This document shows positions 44,901-51,650 of a stretch of 64,000 nucleotides of DNA, one piece after another. The stretch's first letter is position 1. Every line of letters begins with the position of its first letter. The notes under the pieces were generated by a model. The model ran no database searches. It saw nothing but the letters and a program-made list of their open reading frames with translations, and had not been told where the DNA came from. The DNA comes from Lichenicola sp964236105 (lineage in GTDB: Bacteria; Pseudomonadota; Alphaproteobacteria; Acetobacterales; Acetobacteraceae): assembly GCA_964236105.1 (NCBI GenBank), contig CAXSBC010000007.1:62001-126000 (forward strand), in the 5' to 3' direction. The position numbers and the translations under genes are program-made.

Positions 44901-47101
44901 CCACCAGTGCCGCCAACACCGTCACCGGCGGCAGCAGCCTGCCTGCCGGCATCAGCATCACCGGCTCGAGCGCCATCGTCGCGGTCGGTCCCACCACGGC
45001 AGCACAGGGGGCCACCTGGGGCAACTGGGGGGCGAACACCGGCGTCCTGACCGATCGCGGCTACGGCTACTTCGTGACCGGGCAGGGTTTCACGCCGTCG
45101 GAGGCGAACACCAACCTGACGCTGACGACCGAGTTCACAACAGCCGACCTCGCCTCGTGGAAGGGCTATGTCGACACGCTGCGGGGCTCTGGGATCATGA
45201 ACGTGGCCCCGGTGGTGACCAGCTCGAACGCGGTGCTGGACATCTCCGGCTCCGATGCGACCGCCAGCCTGCGCAGCGCAGCGCTGTATGGCGGCGGCAT
45301 CGACTTCGACCTGCCGCCCGGCTACCTGCTGTCGCTGGGCTCGGCCACGCTGGGTGCCATCGTCGACGACATCAAGTGGGCGGATGCCAACGGCCTGCGC
45401 TCGACCATGACGCTGCGCGCCTACACCGATCCCAGCTTCATGGAGAACACCAAGACGCTGCTGGGCGAGCTGCAGGCGGCGGGCGCGCTGCCGAGCCAGG
45501 CGGTGGTGGTGGGCAACGCCAGCACCGCGACGCCGACCAACCCCGAGCTGACCAACATGGTGGCGCAGTATGTGGCGGGCCTGAACCTCGCCCCGACCGC
45601 CTCGGAGTCCGGCCTGTCGACCACGGGCGGCAGCACCACCGGCTCGATCATGACCGGCATCAAGAGCGCCGAGACCGCGACCGGCACGGCCGCGATCGCC
45701 CCCTATGGCGGCGTGCAGCTGTTCGGCGAAAGCGGCAGCGACCAGATGACCGCCATCGTGGCGCTGAACAGCCCAGGCCTTGGCACCCTGTCGACCAGCG
45801 GCGCCGGGACCGTGTCGGCGGACGGCTCCACCGTCACCGTCACCGGCACCCCCGCCAGCCTCGACGCAGCACTTGCCGCCATCGCCTTCACCCCAGCCGC
45901 CGGCGCCCTCGGCAAGGCCGTGCTCGACCTCAGCGTCACCGACGCCAAGGGAACCATCCAGGGACAGACCATGGTGTCGGTGAGCAATCTCGGGCAATCG
46001 GCTGCAGTGTCGGTCTCTGCCCTGAGTGCTGGCAGCACCGCCACCACCACGATCAGCGTCTCCACTCCGGCATCGGAGCACGACGTCCTGACCGCGACCG
46101 CAGGCGGCACCGTGACCAACGGCACCTTCCAGATCTCCGGCACCGCAGCCGCGGATGCGGCGGCGCTGGCCGGGCTGAAGGTGTCCGCAGGAACGGCGAT
46201 CGCCGCACCCAGCCTGCAGATCCAGCTCTCGGGCGCTGCGGTCAACCTGATCGACAGCGGTGTCGGCCACGACACCATCACCTCGGCCGGCGGCAACAGC
46301 CTTCATACCGGCAGCACGGCGACAACCATCGTCGCAGGCCTGGGCGACACGATCTCGGCGGGTTCGGGGTCGGTGTTCGCCAGCGGCGCGCAGACCTTCA
46401 CCTTCGTCGGTGGATCCAGTGCCGGCGACATCGTGAAGGGAGGTGCCGGCGGCGGCAGTTTCACGGCCGGCACCGGGGGTCATTCACTGCTGACGGCCGG
46501 CAGCGGGACGACGATCCTGCGGGCTGCCGGCGGCAACGACACGCTGATGGGCGGCGGCGGCACGACGCTCTACGGCTCGGCCAACAATGCGACGGTGCTG
46601 CACGCCAGCGGCGGCGACACCGTGGTCGGTGCCAACGGCTCCAGCATCGTCGGCCCGGCCAGCGGCACGGCGATCATCCAGGCGCAGGCCGGGAACGAGA
46701 CGGTGGGCGGCGGCAGCGGCGCGATGAGCGTCACCGGTGGTGCCGGCAACCTCAACGTCACGCTCGGCACCGGCAGCGTGTCCGTGACCGGTGGTTCCGG
46801 ATACGAAACGGTTCTGGTCGGGACGGGCAGCCATGCGATCCTCACCGACGGCGCCGGCATGGAGACCATCAGCCTGCAGCACGGTGCCGCGACGAACGCG
46901 CAGCTTTTCCTCAACGGCTTCGTGTCGGGCAAGGACCTGATCGCGCTGAACGGCTACGGCACGACGGCAGCTCAGCAGCTGGTGCAGAACCAGGTCGCAT
47001 CGTCCGCAGCGTCGGGAACCGTGCTGAAGCTGTCCGACGGCGCCACCATCACGCTGAGCGGACTCTCGCACATCAGCGCCTCTGACATCAGCAGCTTCTG
47101 A
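38933..47101 (+). CDS. Giant secreted beta-strand repeat protein (adhesin-like), 2722 residues
   Basis: The ATG at 38933 is preferred to the one at 38927 because GGAGG then sits eight bases upstream. No signal peptide is present. The protein is Gly/Thr/Ser/Ala-rich with very few Cys. Three long modules are visible. Each opens with a (T)VYVG/IFVG block (residues about 17, 878 and 1730), passes through an alpha/beta-looking segment (SWKGYVDTLRGSGIMNVAPV, WADANGLRSTMTL), and ends in cadherin/filamin-like beta repeats. Modules two and three contain 622 identical codons (41552-43417 and 44108-45973). The last 370 residues are Gly-rich repeats ending LNGFVSGKDLIALNGYG and ISASDISSF, resembling type I secretion substrates, though canonical RTX nonapeptides are absent. 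It is probably a cell-surface or biofilm protein. Confidence 0.85.
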   Translation: MTTSSTVPNAGGTSTIFVGSSLDLDQMAEAAIAGPLLSDGNVSFYGHMSGVVTSYEDGTEQSLLSEWSGTGSGLVELTQTEPMAIMSVTIANTGTTAITLPIGTLVSSASGVQYQLVQMPRLEPGWSDAATGAGTAGTYTIQPGQSLALFAQALVDGPSGNLLANQVTHIAVPGAAITSSALITAAPQWGAGTVTLSNSSSANQIIYEGLVVKGSSGAYQVDIDPTVGGFVATDADGSSGYYVLKAGASITVPISSIAAITATVANGIVQQEQAEDAAANSITGGNLPAGVSVTGSSAITTQGVVQPSDQGHVASTGANTGFFTDSADALFTTYQGYVPTEANVNTYDDYIWTKQDLVNWEAYVDNARAFGILNLAPMMSEFETVDFATSAATANARAGALYSGGITFDMPSWFFLAREPAYQQSIEAQIRWATQNGLRSSITLSPESGDDQSFLSDTQQVVAILRAAGALPTQIVVKDGGITGGDVIYSTTDPNSLNNVGNWLSGLTLTPSNSESGLESRGSAVRPDDLMTGVQKSEVITNASAALPYALAQVFAESKSTTATVTATLGNASLGKLTAASGLGSVSANGATFTMTGTMAQLTAGLQALSFTAATGALGSTTLTTTIVDAAGTIAGSTALSIDNTISLSNPSATSTATATAPITTNSSILLTSASPNATLTATVTLSNPLLGSFWNTGGATMSADGSTLTLSGTAGTLQTFLRQLIFISAPGMSGHQGETIAVSDGTQTASLGIAITVTAATGLAVGDLPVDIVAAPFVLDAPYQDVLVGDAGNPSQVLSATVTLPGGAATLVSPGTGSVSANGLSYSFSGTAAQLQAALRSLQLSVPASQAVSTETLSLDINGFTTTATVKTVSTDTVYVGAVDGNDSTYASGTIAAPLLATGKVGLFDDYNGLTSVAIAGAGPSLASGWSGASAGVFGYGESSDVAVQTITVRNGGTASITVPVGTLASTASGVQFQVIQYTGANANWSAGSSGDGSLGVYTIAAGASITVPVEALAQGYVGNVSAGAITTLSGTPNAVVTGSTPSLLATEYAGGTVTLTNSTGSAIVVNEGTLVTGANGSYVIGNDPTAADYSLRTNDSSVGIYYIPAGGSTTVPIYGVVTTSTTASLSQILAQTTSAANTVTGGSSLPAGISITGSSAIVAVGPTTAAQGATWGNWGANTGVLTDRGYGYFVTGQGFTPSEANTNLTLTTEFTTADLASWKGYVDTLRGSGIMNVAPVVTSSNAVLDISGSDATASLRSAALYGGGIDFDLPPGYLLSLGSATLGAIVDDIKWADANGLRSTMTLRAYTDPSFMENTKTLLGELQAAGALPSQAVVVGNASTATPTNPELTNMVAQYVAGLNLAPTASESGLSTTGGSTTGSIMTGIKSAETATGTAAIAPYGGVQLFGESGSDQMTAIVALNSPGLGTLSTSGAGTVSADGSTVTVTGTPASLDAALAAIAFTPAAGALGKAVLDLSVTDAKGTIQGQTMIAVDDALSISGMANLSVNGWEVLQPALTITAPSSATTVTATVKLSNPALGSYWNVAGATASGNGSVTMTGSLSTVQTFLRNLVFMPTPNATGTESQTITVSDGTGTTTATATMSLTTLVGVVVSNLPGSYITAPFVTDAPYQDILISKLLTPTQILGMIVTLPAGIAKLSDSAGGTVSANGLSYSFNGTAVQMQAALRSLQLSVPASQTASTETLSLNINGRITTTTLDIVSTDTVYVGAVDGNDSTYASGTIAAPLLATGKVGLFDDYNGLTSVAIAGAGPSLASGWSGASAGVFGYGESSDVAVQTITVRNGGTASITVPVGTLASTASGVQFQVIQYTGANANWSAGSSGDGSLGVYTIAAGASITVPVEALAQGYVGNVSAGAITTLSGTPNAVVTGSTPSLLATEYAGGTVTLTNSTGSAIVVNEGTLVTGANGSYVIGNDPTAADYSLRTNDSSVGIYYIPAGGSTTVPIYGVVTTSTTASLSQILAQTTSAANTVTGGSSLPAGISITGSSAIVAVGPTTAAQGATWGNWGANTGVLTDRGYGYFVTGQGFTPSEANTNLTLTTEFTTADLASWKGYVDTLRGSGIMNVAPVVTSSNAVLDISGSDATASLRSAALYGGGIDFDLPPGYLLSLGSATLGAIVDDIKWADANGLRSTMTLRAYTDPSFMENTKTLLGELQAAGALPSQAVVVGNASTATPTNPELTNMVAQYVAGLNLAPTASESGLSTTGGSTTGSIMTGIKSAETATGTAAIAPYGGVQLFGESGSDQMTAIVALNSPGLGTLSTSGAGTVSADGSTVTVTGTPASLDAALAAIAFTPAAGALGKAVLDLSVTDAKGTIQGQTMVSVSNLGQSAAVSVSALSAGSTATTTISVSTPASEHDVLTATAGGTVTNGTFQISGTAAADAAALAGLKVSAGTAIAAPSLQIQLSGAAVNLIDSGVGHDTITSAGGNSLHTGSTATTIVAGLGDTISAGSGSVFASGAQTFTFVGGSSAGDIVKGGAGGGSFTAGTGGHSLLTAGSGTTILRAAGGNDTLMGGGGTTLYGSANNATVLHASGGDTVVGANGSSIVGPASGTAIIQAQAGNETVGGGSGAMSVTGGAGNLNVTLGTGSVSVTGGSGYETVLVGTGSHAILTDGAGMETISLQHGAATNAQLFLNGFVSGKDLIALNGYGTTAAQQLVQNQVASSAASGTVLKLSDGATITLSGLSHISASDISSF
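41552..43417 (+). repeat. 1866-bp direct repeat, first copy
   Basis: This stretch reads identical to 44108-45973 along its whole length, 2556 bp downstream (852 codons, so in frame). Both copies begin at GTCTCCACCGACACGG and end at GGGACAGACCATG, with the sequence differing immediately outside. Identity at third codon positions indicates a very recent duplication, gene conversion, or an assembly artefact. Confidence 0.9.
44108..45973 (+). repeat. 1866-bp direct repeat, second copy
   Basis: Second copy of the repeat at 41552-43417. The 690 bp between the copies (43418-44107) encodes the beta-repeat domains joining modules two and three. That spacer is not identical to the corresponding DNA before the first copy (about 40862-41551), except for short shared strings such as the 35-base block near 41449 and 44005. 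Confidence 0.9.
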
Positions 47102-47258
47102 TGCGAGCACCCGCAACCGCTCGACCGATCTCGATCCTGGCTGTCGGGGTTGGCGACCGGCCCCTGTCGTAGACGACGCTCGACCGCGCAGTCTGCTTCC
47201 TTCATAGTCGGGTCGTGCGCAAGCCGTTCTGAAACCAAATCAAAAGGGAACGACGCCC

Positions 47259-48248
47259 GTGAGACTTCTGGTGACCGGCGGAGCCGGATATGTCGGCAGC
47301 CATGTGGTCTGGGCGCTGCGCGACCGCGGCGACGAAGTCGTGGTCTACGACAACCTGCGCCAGGGTCATCGCGAGGCCCTGCCTCCGGAGGTGCGTCTTG
47401 TCGAGGCTGAGCTCGCCGACAGCGCCGCGTTGGATGCAACCCTCGGCGACGGAACCTGGGACGGGGTGCTGCACTTCGCGGCGCTGTCGCTGGTGGGCGA
47501 GAGCATGCAGCGCCCGTTCCACTACATGACCGAGAATGCCGGCCTCGGGATCCAGCTGATCGATGCCTGTGTCCGCCACCAGGTCGGCCGGTTCATCCTG
47601 TCCTCGACCGCCGCCCTGTTCGGCAACCCCGAGACGATGCCGATCACCGAAACCACCCGGATCGATCCCGGCTCGCCCTACGGCGAGAGCAAGCTGATGA
47701 TCGAGCGCGCGCTGTACTGGGCCGACCGCATCCATGGCCTGCGCTATGCGTGCCTGCGCTACTTCAACGCCGCCGGCGCCGACCCTGACGGCCGTTCCGG
47801 CGAGGACCATCGACCCGAAAGCCACCTCATTCCGCTGGTGATCGACGCGGCCCTGGGACTGCGGCCGGAGATCGTCGTGTTCGGTCACGACTACCCGACC
47901 GCAGACGGCACCTGCATCCGGGACTATGTTCATGTCGCCGATCTGGCGCAGGCGCATCTGGCGGCACTGGCGCAGCTCGACCGCGGCAGCGTGACCTACA
48001 ACCTGGGCAGCGGCACCGGTCACTCGGTGCTCGAGGTGATCCGCAGCGTGGAGCGGGTCAGCGGGCAGACGGTGCCGATGCGCATCACCGATCGCCGTCC
48101 GGGCGACCCGGCCGTGCTGGTCGCGAGCTCCGAGCGGATCCGCGCCGAGACCGGCTGGACGCCGCGCTTCACCGTGCTCGACGACATCGTGGCGACAGCG
48201 CTCGCCTGGCGGCGGAAGAACCCGAACGGCTACGGCAACGCGCCGTAG
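47259..48248 (+). CDS. galE: UDP-glucose 4-epimerase GalE
   Basis: The 329-residue SDR-family epimerase has the NAD-binding motif TGGAGYVGSH, the conserved HFAALSLVGES, the catalytic STA and SPYGESK (YxxxK) motifs, and LRYFNAAGA, IRDYVHVADLA and NLGSGTGHSV. It interconverts UDP-glucose and UDP-galactose. The start is a GTG with AGGGA about nine bases upstream. Its position between a giant surface protein and glycosyltransferases suggests it supplies galactose donors to the local glycan. Two hairpins follow the stop. Confidence 0.95.
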   Translation: MRLLVTGGAGYVGSHVVWALRDRGDEVVVYDNLRQGHREALPPEVRLVEAELADSAALDATLGDGTWDGVLHFAALSLVGESMQRPFHYMTENAGLGIQLIDACVRHQVGRFILSSTAALFGNPETMPITETTRIDPGSPYGESKLMIERALYWADRIHGLRYACLRYFNAAGADPDGRSGEDHRPESHLIPLVIDAALGLRPEIVVFGHDYPTADGTCIRDYVHVADLAQAHLAALAQLDRGSVTYNLGSGTGHSVLEVIRSVERVSGQTVPMRITDRRPGDPAVLVASSERIRAETGWTPRFTVLDDIVATALAWRRKNPNGYGNAP

Positions 48249-48295
48249 CCGGCCGTCCCGGCCGGCGGGGGTGCAGGCCGCCTGTTGAGCGGCCT
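48249..48295 (+). terminator. Tandem hairpins after galE
   Basis: CCGGCCG-TCC-CGGCCGG (48249-48265) directly follows the stop. A second stem, AGGCCGC and GCGGCCT around CTGTTGA, lies at 48275-48295. Termination here would separate galE from the next gene, which has its own candidate promoter. Confidence 0.5.
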
Positions 48296-48324
48296 TGACG
48301 GATTGCTACCATAGGTGGTTAAAC
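48295..48324 (+). promoter_or_regulatory. Candidate promoter for the glycosyltransferase cluster
   Basis: TTGACG (48295-48300) and TTAAAC (48319-48324) are 18 bp apart, just after the galE terminator and 65 bp before the first GT2 start. This is a sigma-70-type match by eye only. Confidence 0.4.
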
Positions 48325-48388
48325 TCATGGAGTTGCGCGCGGCTTGCGTGTCATCCACGAGGCGTGACGGAGTGTCGGGCGACCGATC

Positions 48389-50209
48389 GTGACAGGCTGT
48401 ATCGACATCTACGGCTATGCCATGGCGACCGGCAGCTGGCTCCTCTGCGGTTGGGCCCCGGGCTTCTCCACGCAGTCATTGACCGGCCAGCACAGGCTGC
48501 TGCTTCGTTTCGATCGCGGCGAGATTGCCGGCGACGCGCTGGTGGTCGAGACGGTACGGGGCGATCTGGGCGATCTCGGTTTCGGCGTGGCGATCCACCT
48601 GGCCGCGTCGCACGAGGCGCTCGGCATGCTGCGCTCGGCCGAGATCTCCTCGCAGGGCGAGAGCGTCGTGATGCAGACGACGCCTGACGTCACGCAGGAC
48701 GACGACGTCGTCCTGGTCGAGGCGCTCAGGGCACAGCGATTGAGCGGGACCGGCTTCCACGCCAATCGCATGCGGCTCGTGCTGCAGTGGACCGGCTTCG
48801 ATGGCCGCGACACGCTGGACCAGTTCGAGGGCCAGTTCGCCTTCAAGGCCGACGAGGCGGTGTTCTGCGGCAAGGCCGACATCCTGCTGAATGGCTGGCT
48901 CATGGCGGCACCTCCGGGCATCAGGGACGTGCGGATCCGATGCGGCCGCCGGTCGGTCCGGGTCGGCCTGCGCGATGCCGTTCGGGTCGGCCGGCCGGAC
49001 GTGGTGGCGAAGTATGGCGACGCGTTGCGGAGCCACACCACCAACTGCGGCTTCGTCGTGCATGTCGTCGACTGCGTCGAGCGGGGCAGCATGGCCTATG
49101 TCGAGATCGAGGCCACCAGCGGCGACGTCGCCTATGTGCGGCTGCGGCCGTCGCGCCTGCGCGGCCTCGGCGCGATCCGCAACACGCTGTCGAACCTGGC
49201 ACCGCGCTATGACGAGGTGCAGCGGACCTTCGACCTCATCGGGCCGGCGATCTCGCTGCTGAACGAGGAGCGGCTGGAGGCGGCCCGCACCTACCGGGAG
49301 ATCTGCTTCGGCACGCCGCCCGCAGCACCGATCTGCTCGGTGATCGTGCCGCTCTACGGCCGGATCGACTACATGGAGGTGCAGGTGGCGCTGCTGGCGC
49401 AGGGCGCGTTCGCGCAGCATCACGAGCTGATCTACGTCGTCGACGATCCCGACGGCGCCGACGCCGCATCGCTGCTGGCCGACTCGCTGTTCCGGCGCTT
49501 CGGCCTGCCGCTGCGCCTGCTGCTGCTCGAGGAGAATGTCGGTTTCGCGCCAGCCAGCAATGCCGGGCTCAGCGTCGCCCAGGGCAGCTATGTCTGCTTC
49601 CTCAACTCGGACGTCTTTGCGCTGCAGCCGGACTGGCTCGATGCCCTGCTCGACGACTTCGCGCGGCACCCATCGGTCGGCATCGTCGGGCCGCTGCTGT
49701 TGTTCGAGGATGGCACGATCCAGCATCAGGGGTTGCGCTACGAGGCGCTGCCGGAATTCAGCCACTGGCTGTTTCCGATGCACCCCGGCAAGGGCAGCCG
49801 GCCCATGACCAGCCGGACGCTGGCGGTGCATCCCTCGATCACCGGCGCCTGCATGGTGATGTCGCGCGAGCTCGCCTCGGATCTGGGCGGCTTCGACGAG
49901 GCCTACATCATCGGCGACTTCGAGGATTCCGATCTGTGTCTGCGCGCAAGGCAGTTCGGCGCCGCGTCCGCGGTCGATCACGGCGTCGTCCTGTATCATC
50001 TGGAGCGCAAGTCGCAGGCATCCGGCGCGGAGACATGGCGCATGAATGTCACGCTCTATAACGCATGGCTGCATCAGCGGCGCTGGGCCGGACGCCTGGC
50101 GGCCGATGCGGCCGGACCGCGGGTCCGGGTCGCGGCGGCAGCACCGCTCGTGGCGGGTCTGGCAGCGCCGGACGCGCCGGTACCCGCATCCGTGCCCAAC
50201 TGGCGTTGA
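48389..50209 (+). CDS. GT2 family glycosyltransferase with N-terminal accessory domain (cassette copy 1)
   Basis: The 606-residue protein has about 300 N-terminal residues of beta-rich accessory sequence, including ILLNGWLMAAPPGIRDVRIR and a recurring IRNTLSNLAPRYDE junction. A GT-A fold follows: ICSVIVPLYGRIDYMEVQ, YVVDDPDGAD, ENVGFAPASNAGL, CFLNSDVFALQPDW (the DxD-like SDV), and GGFDEAYIIGDFEDSDLCLR with the acidic catalytic block. It likely adds sugars to a surface polysaccharide at the cytoplasmic face. Its downstream neighbour is a GT4 enzyme; the pair is repeated at 51651-54934. The start is a GTG with a poorly placed ribosome-binding site. Confidence 0.88.
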   Translation: MTGCIDIYGYAMATGSWLLCGWAPGFSTQSLTGQHRLLLRFDRGEIAGDALVVETVRGDLGDLGFGVAIHLAASHEALGMLRSAEISSQGESVVMQTTPDVTQDDDVVLVEALRAQRLSGTGFHANRMRLVLQWTGFDGRDTLDQFEGQFAFKADEAVFCGKADILLNGWLMAAPPGIRDVRIRCGRRSVRVGLRDAVRVGRPDVVAKYGDALRSHTTNCGFVVHVVDCVERGSMAYVEIEATSGDVAYVRLRPSRLRGLGAIRNTLSNLAPRYDEVQRTFDLIGPAISLLNEERLEAARTYREICFGTPPAAPICSVIVPLYGRIDYMEVQVALLAQGAFAQHHELIYVVDDPDGADAASLLADSLFRRFGLPLRLLLLEENVGFAPASNAGLSVAQGSYVCFLNSDVFALQPDWLDALLDDFARHPSVGIVGPLLLFEDGTIQHQGLRYEALPEFSHWLFPMHPGKGSRPMTSRTLAVHPSITGACMVMSRELASDLGGFDEAYIIGDFEDSDLCLRARQFGAASAVDHGVVLYHLERKSQASGAETWRMNVTLYNAWLHQRRWAGRLAADAAGPRVRVAAAAPLVAGLAAPDAPVPASVPNWR

Positions 50210-50218
50210 GGGCGCATC

Positions 50219-51547
50219 GTGCCGTTCGCGATTGACGACGACCAGCCGGCCGGCGCGCTCCGTGTCCTGGTCGCCTCGCACAGCCATCCGCGGGTGCAGA
50301 ATGGCGGCTCGGAGGTCGCGTCCTATGCGCTGTTCGACCGGCTGCGCAGCCGGAGCGACATCAAGGCCTGGTATTGCGGATGCAGCCGGACGGCATCGTT
50401 CGCGCGCGCCGGACAGTCGATCACGCAGCCCTTCGAGCGCGACGAGTATCTCTACACGCTGGGCCAGTTCGAATGGTTCAAGTTCGCCAACCGCGACACG
50501 GCGTTCGCCCGCGACTTCCGCACCCTGCTGCGCAACCTGCGGCCCGATATCGTGCATTTCCACCACTACATCAATTTCGGGATGGAGGTGTTCGGCTACG
50601 TCAGGGAGGTGCTGCCGGACGCCAGGATCATCCTGACCCTGCACGAGTTCCTGGCGATCTGCCATCAGCAGGGCCAGATGGTGACGCGGCCGCAGGGAAA
50701 GCTCTGCCGCCGCTCGGGCTACGTCGAATGCAGCCGCTGCTTTCCCGAGTTCCAGTCTGCCGACTTCTTCATCCGCGACGTCTACATCAAGCACTTCCTC
50801 AAGCACGTACATCATTTCCTCGCCCCCAGCCATTTCCTGGCGCGGCGCTATGTCGACTGGGGCATCCCGGAAGGCCAGATCAGCGTCGTCGAGAACGTAT
50901 CGACGCCCCCGGCGCCGCATCCGGTCCGCAGCGCCCGCCGCCCCGGCATCCTGCGCGTCGGCTTCTTCGGCCAGATCTCGCTTCTCAAGGGCATCCAGGT
51001 GGTGATCGACGCAGCCGCCCTGCTCGACCAGGAGCAGCGCGGCGACATCCTGTTTGCCGTCCACGGCGACCACAGCAACCAGCCGGCCTCGTTCCAGACC
51101 GAGTTCCTGTCGCAGGTCGAGGCGTTCGGCAGCAACATCGTGTTCGAGGGCGCGTACGCGAACGGCGACGTCGACCAGCTGATGGCCGAGGTGGATGTCG
51201 TGCTCGTCCCCTCGGTCTGGTGGGAGAACTCGCCGGTCGTGATCCAGGAGGCGTTCCGCAACGGCCGGCCGGTGATCTGCTCCAACATCGGCGGCATGGC
51301 GGAGAAGGTGACGCCGGGCAGGACCGGGCTGCATTTCCAGGCGGGCAGCGCGCGCGCGCTGGCAGGCGTCCTGAAGACGCTCGTCGCCGATCCGGTCCAG
51401 CTGGGCGTTCTCGAGGGCGAGGTGGCCCGCCTGCCCCCCGGGGAGGATCCGCTCGCAGCGCATCTGCGGCTGTATCGCGAGCTGCTTGCGCCGTCGGCGC
51501 AGCCATCCGGCGTCGGCACCGACGTGAGCCTTCTCGAGGCTCCCTGA
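50219..51547 (+). CDS. GT4 family glycosyltransferase (cassette copy 1)
   Basis: The 442-residue GT-B enzyme has an N-terminal acceptor domain with VLVASHSHPRVQNGGSEVAS and DIVHFHHYINFG, and a Cys-bearing CRRSGYVECSRCFPEF segment. The C-terminal donor domain has VGFFGQISLLKGIQVVIDAA and WWENSPVVIQEAFRNGRPV (the E-x7-E type motif), then CSNIGGMAEKV. The GTG start has GAGG seven bases upstream and lies nine bases after the preceding stop, so it is co-translated with the GT2 gene. It is a paralogue of the gene at 53441. Donor sugar is unknown. Confidence 0.9.
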   Translation: MPFAIDDDQPAGALRVLVASHSHPRVQNGGSEVASYALFDRLRSRSDIKAWYCGCSRTASFARAGQSITQPFERDEYLYTLGQFEWFKFANRDTAFARDFRTLLRNLRPDIVHFHHYINFGMEVFGYVREVLPDARIILTLHEFLAICHQQGQMVTRPQGKLCRRSGYVECSRCFPEFQSADFFIRDVYIKHFLKHVHHFLAPSHFLARRYVDWGIPEGQISVVENVSTPPAPHPVRSARRPGILRVGFFGQISLLKGIQVVIDAAALLDQEQRGDILFAVHGDHSNQPASFQTEFLSQVEAFGSNIVFEGAYANGDVDQLMAEVDVVLVPSVWWENSPVVIQEAFRNGRPVICSNIGGMAEKVTPGRTGLHFQAGSARALAGVLKTLVADPVQLGVLEGEVARLPPGEDPLAAHLRLYRELLAPSAQPSGVGTDVSLLEAP

Positions 51548-51650
51548 GCCGGCGCTGGTGCGCCCCGCCCGGGGGCCGCGCCGCTTTGCGGTTCCCTAGG
51601 GGGGACCGGCTTGGTATGATGGAGCACACGACGCCGAAGTGATCCAAGCG

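Noticed and set aside
41552..45973. Possible CRISPR or transposon explanation for the long repeats
   Set aside because: The repeats are 1.9-kb coding units in frame within one gene, with no short spaced repeats, terminal inverted repeats, transposase or target duplications.
38831..46483. A 2550-codon open frame antisense to the giant repeat-protein gene
   Set aside because: It is low-complexity, rich in Arg/Gly/Ala/Asp/His and repeats where the sense gene repeats. It has no recognisable domain. Long antisense frames are expected where G+C-rich codon choice avoids TTA, CTA and TCA on the sense strand.
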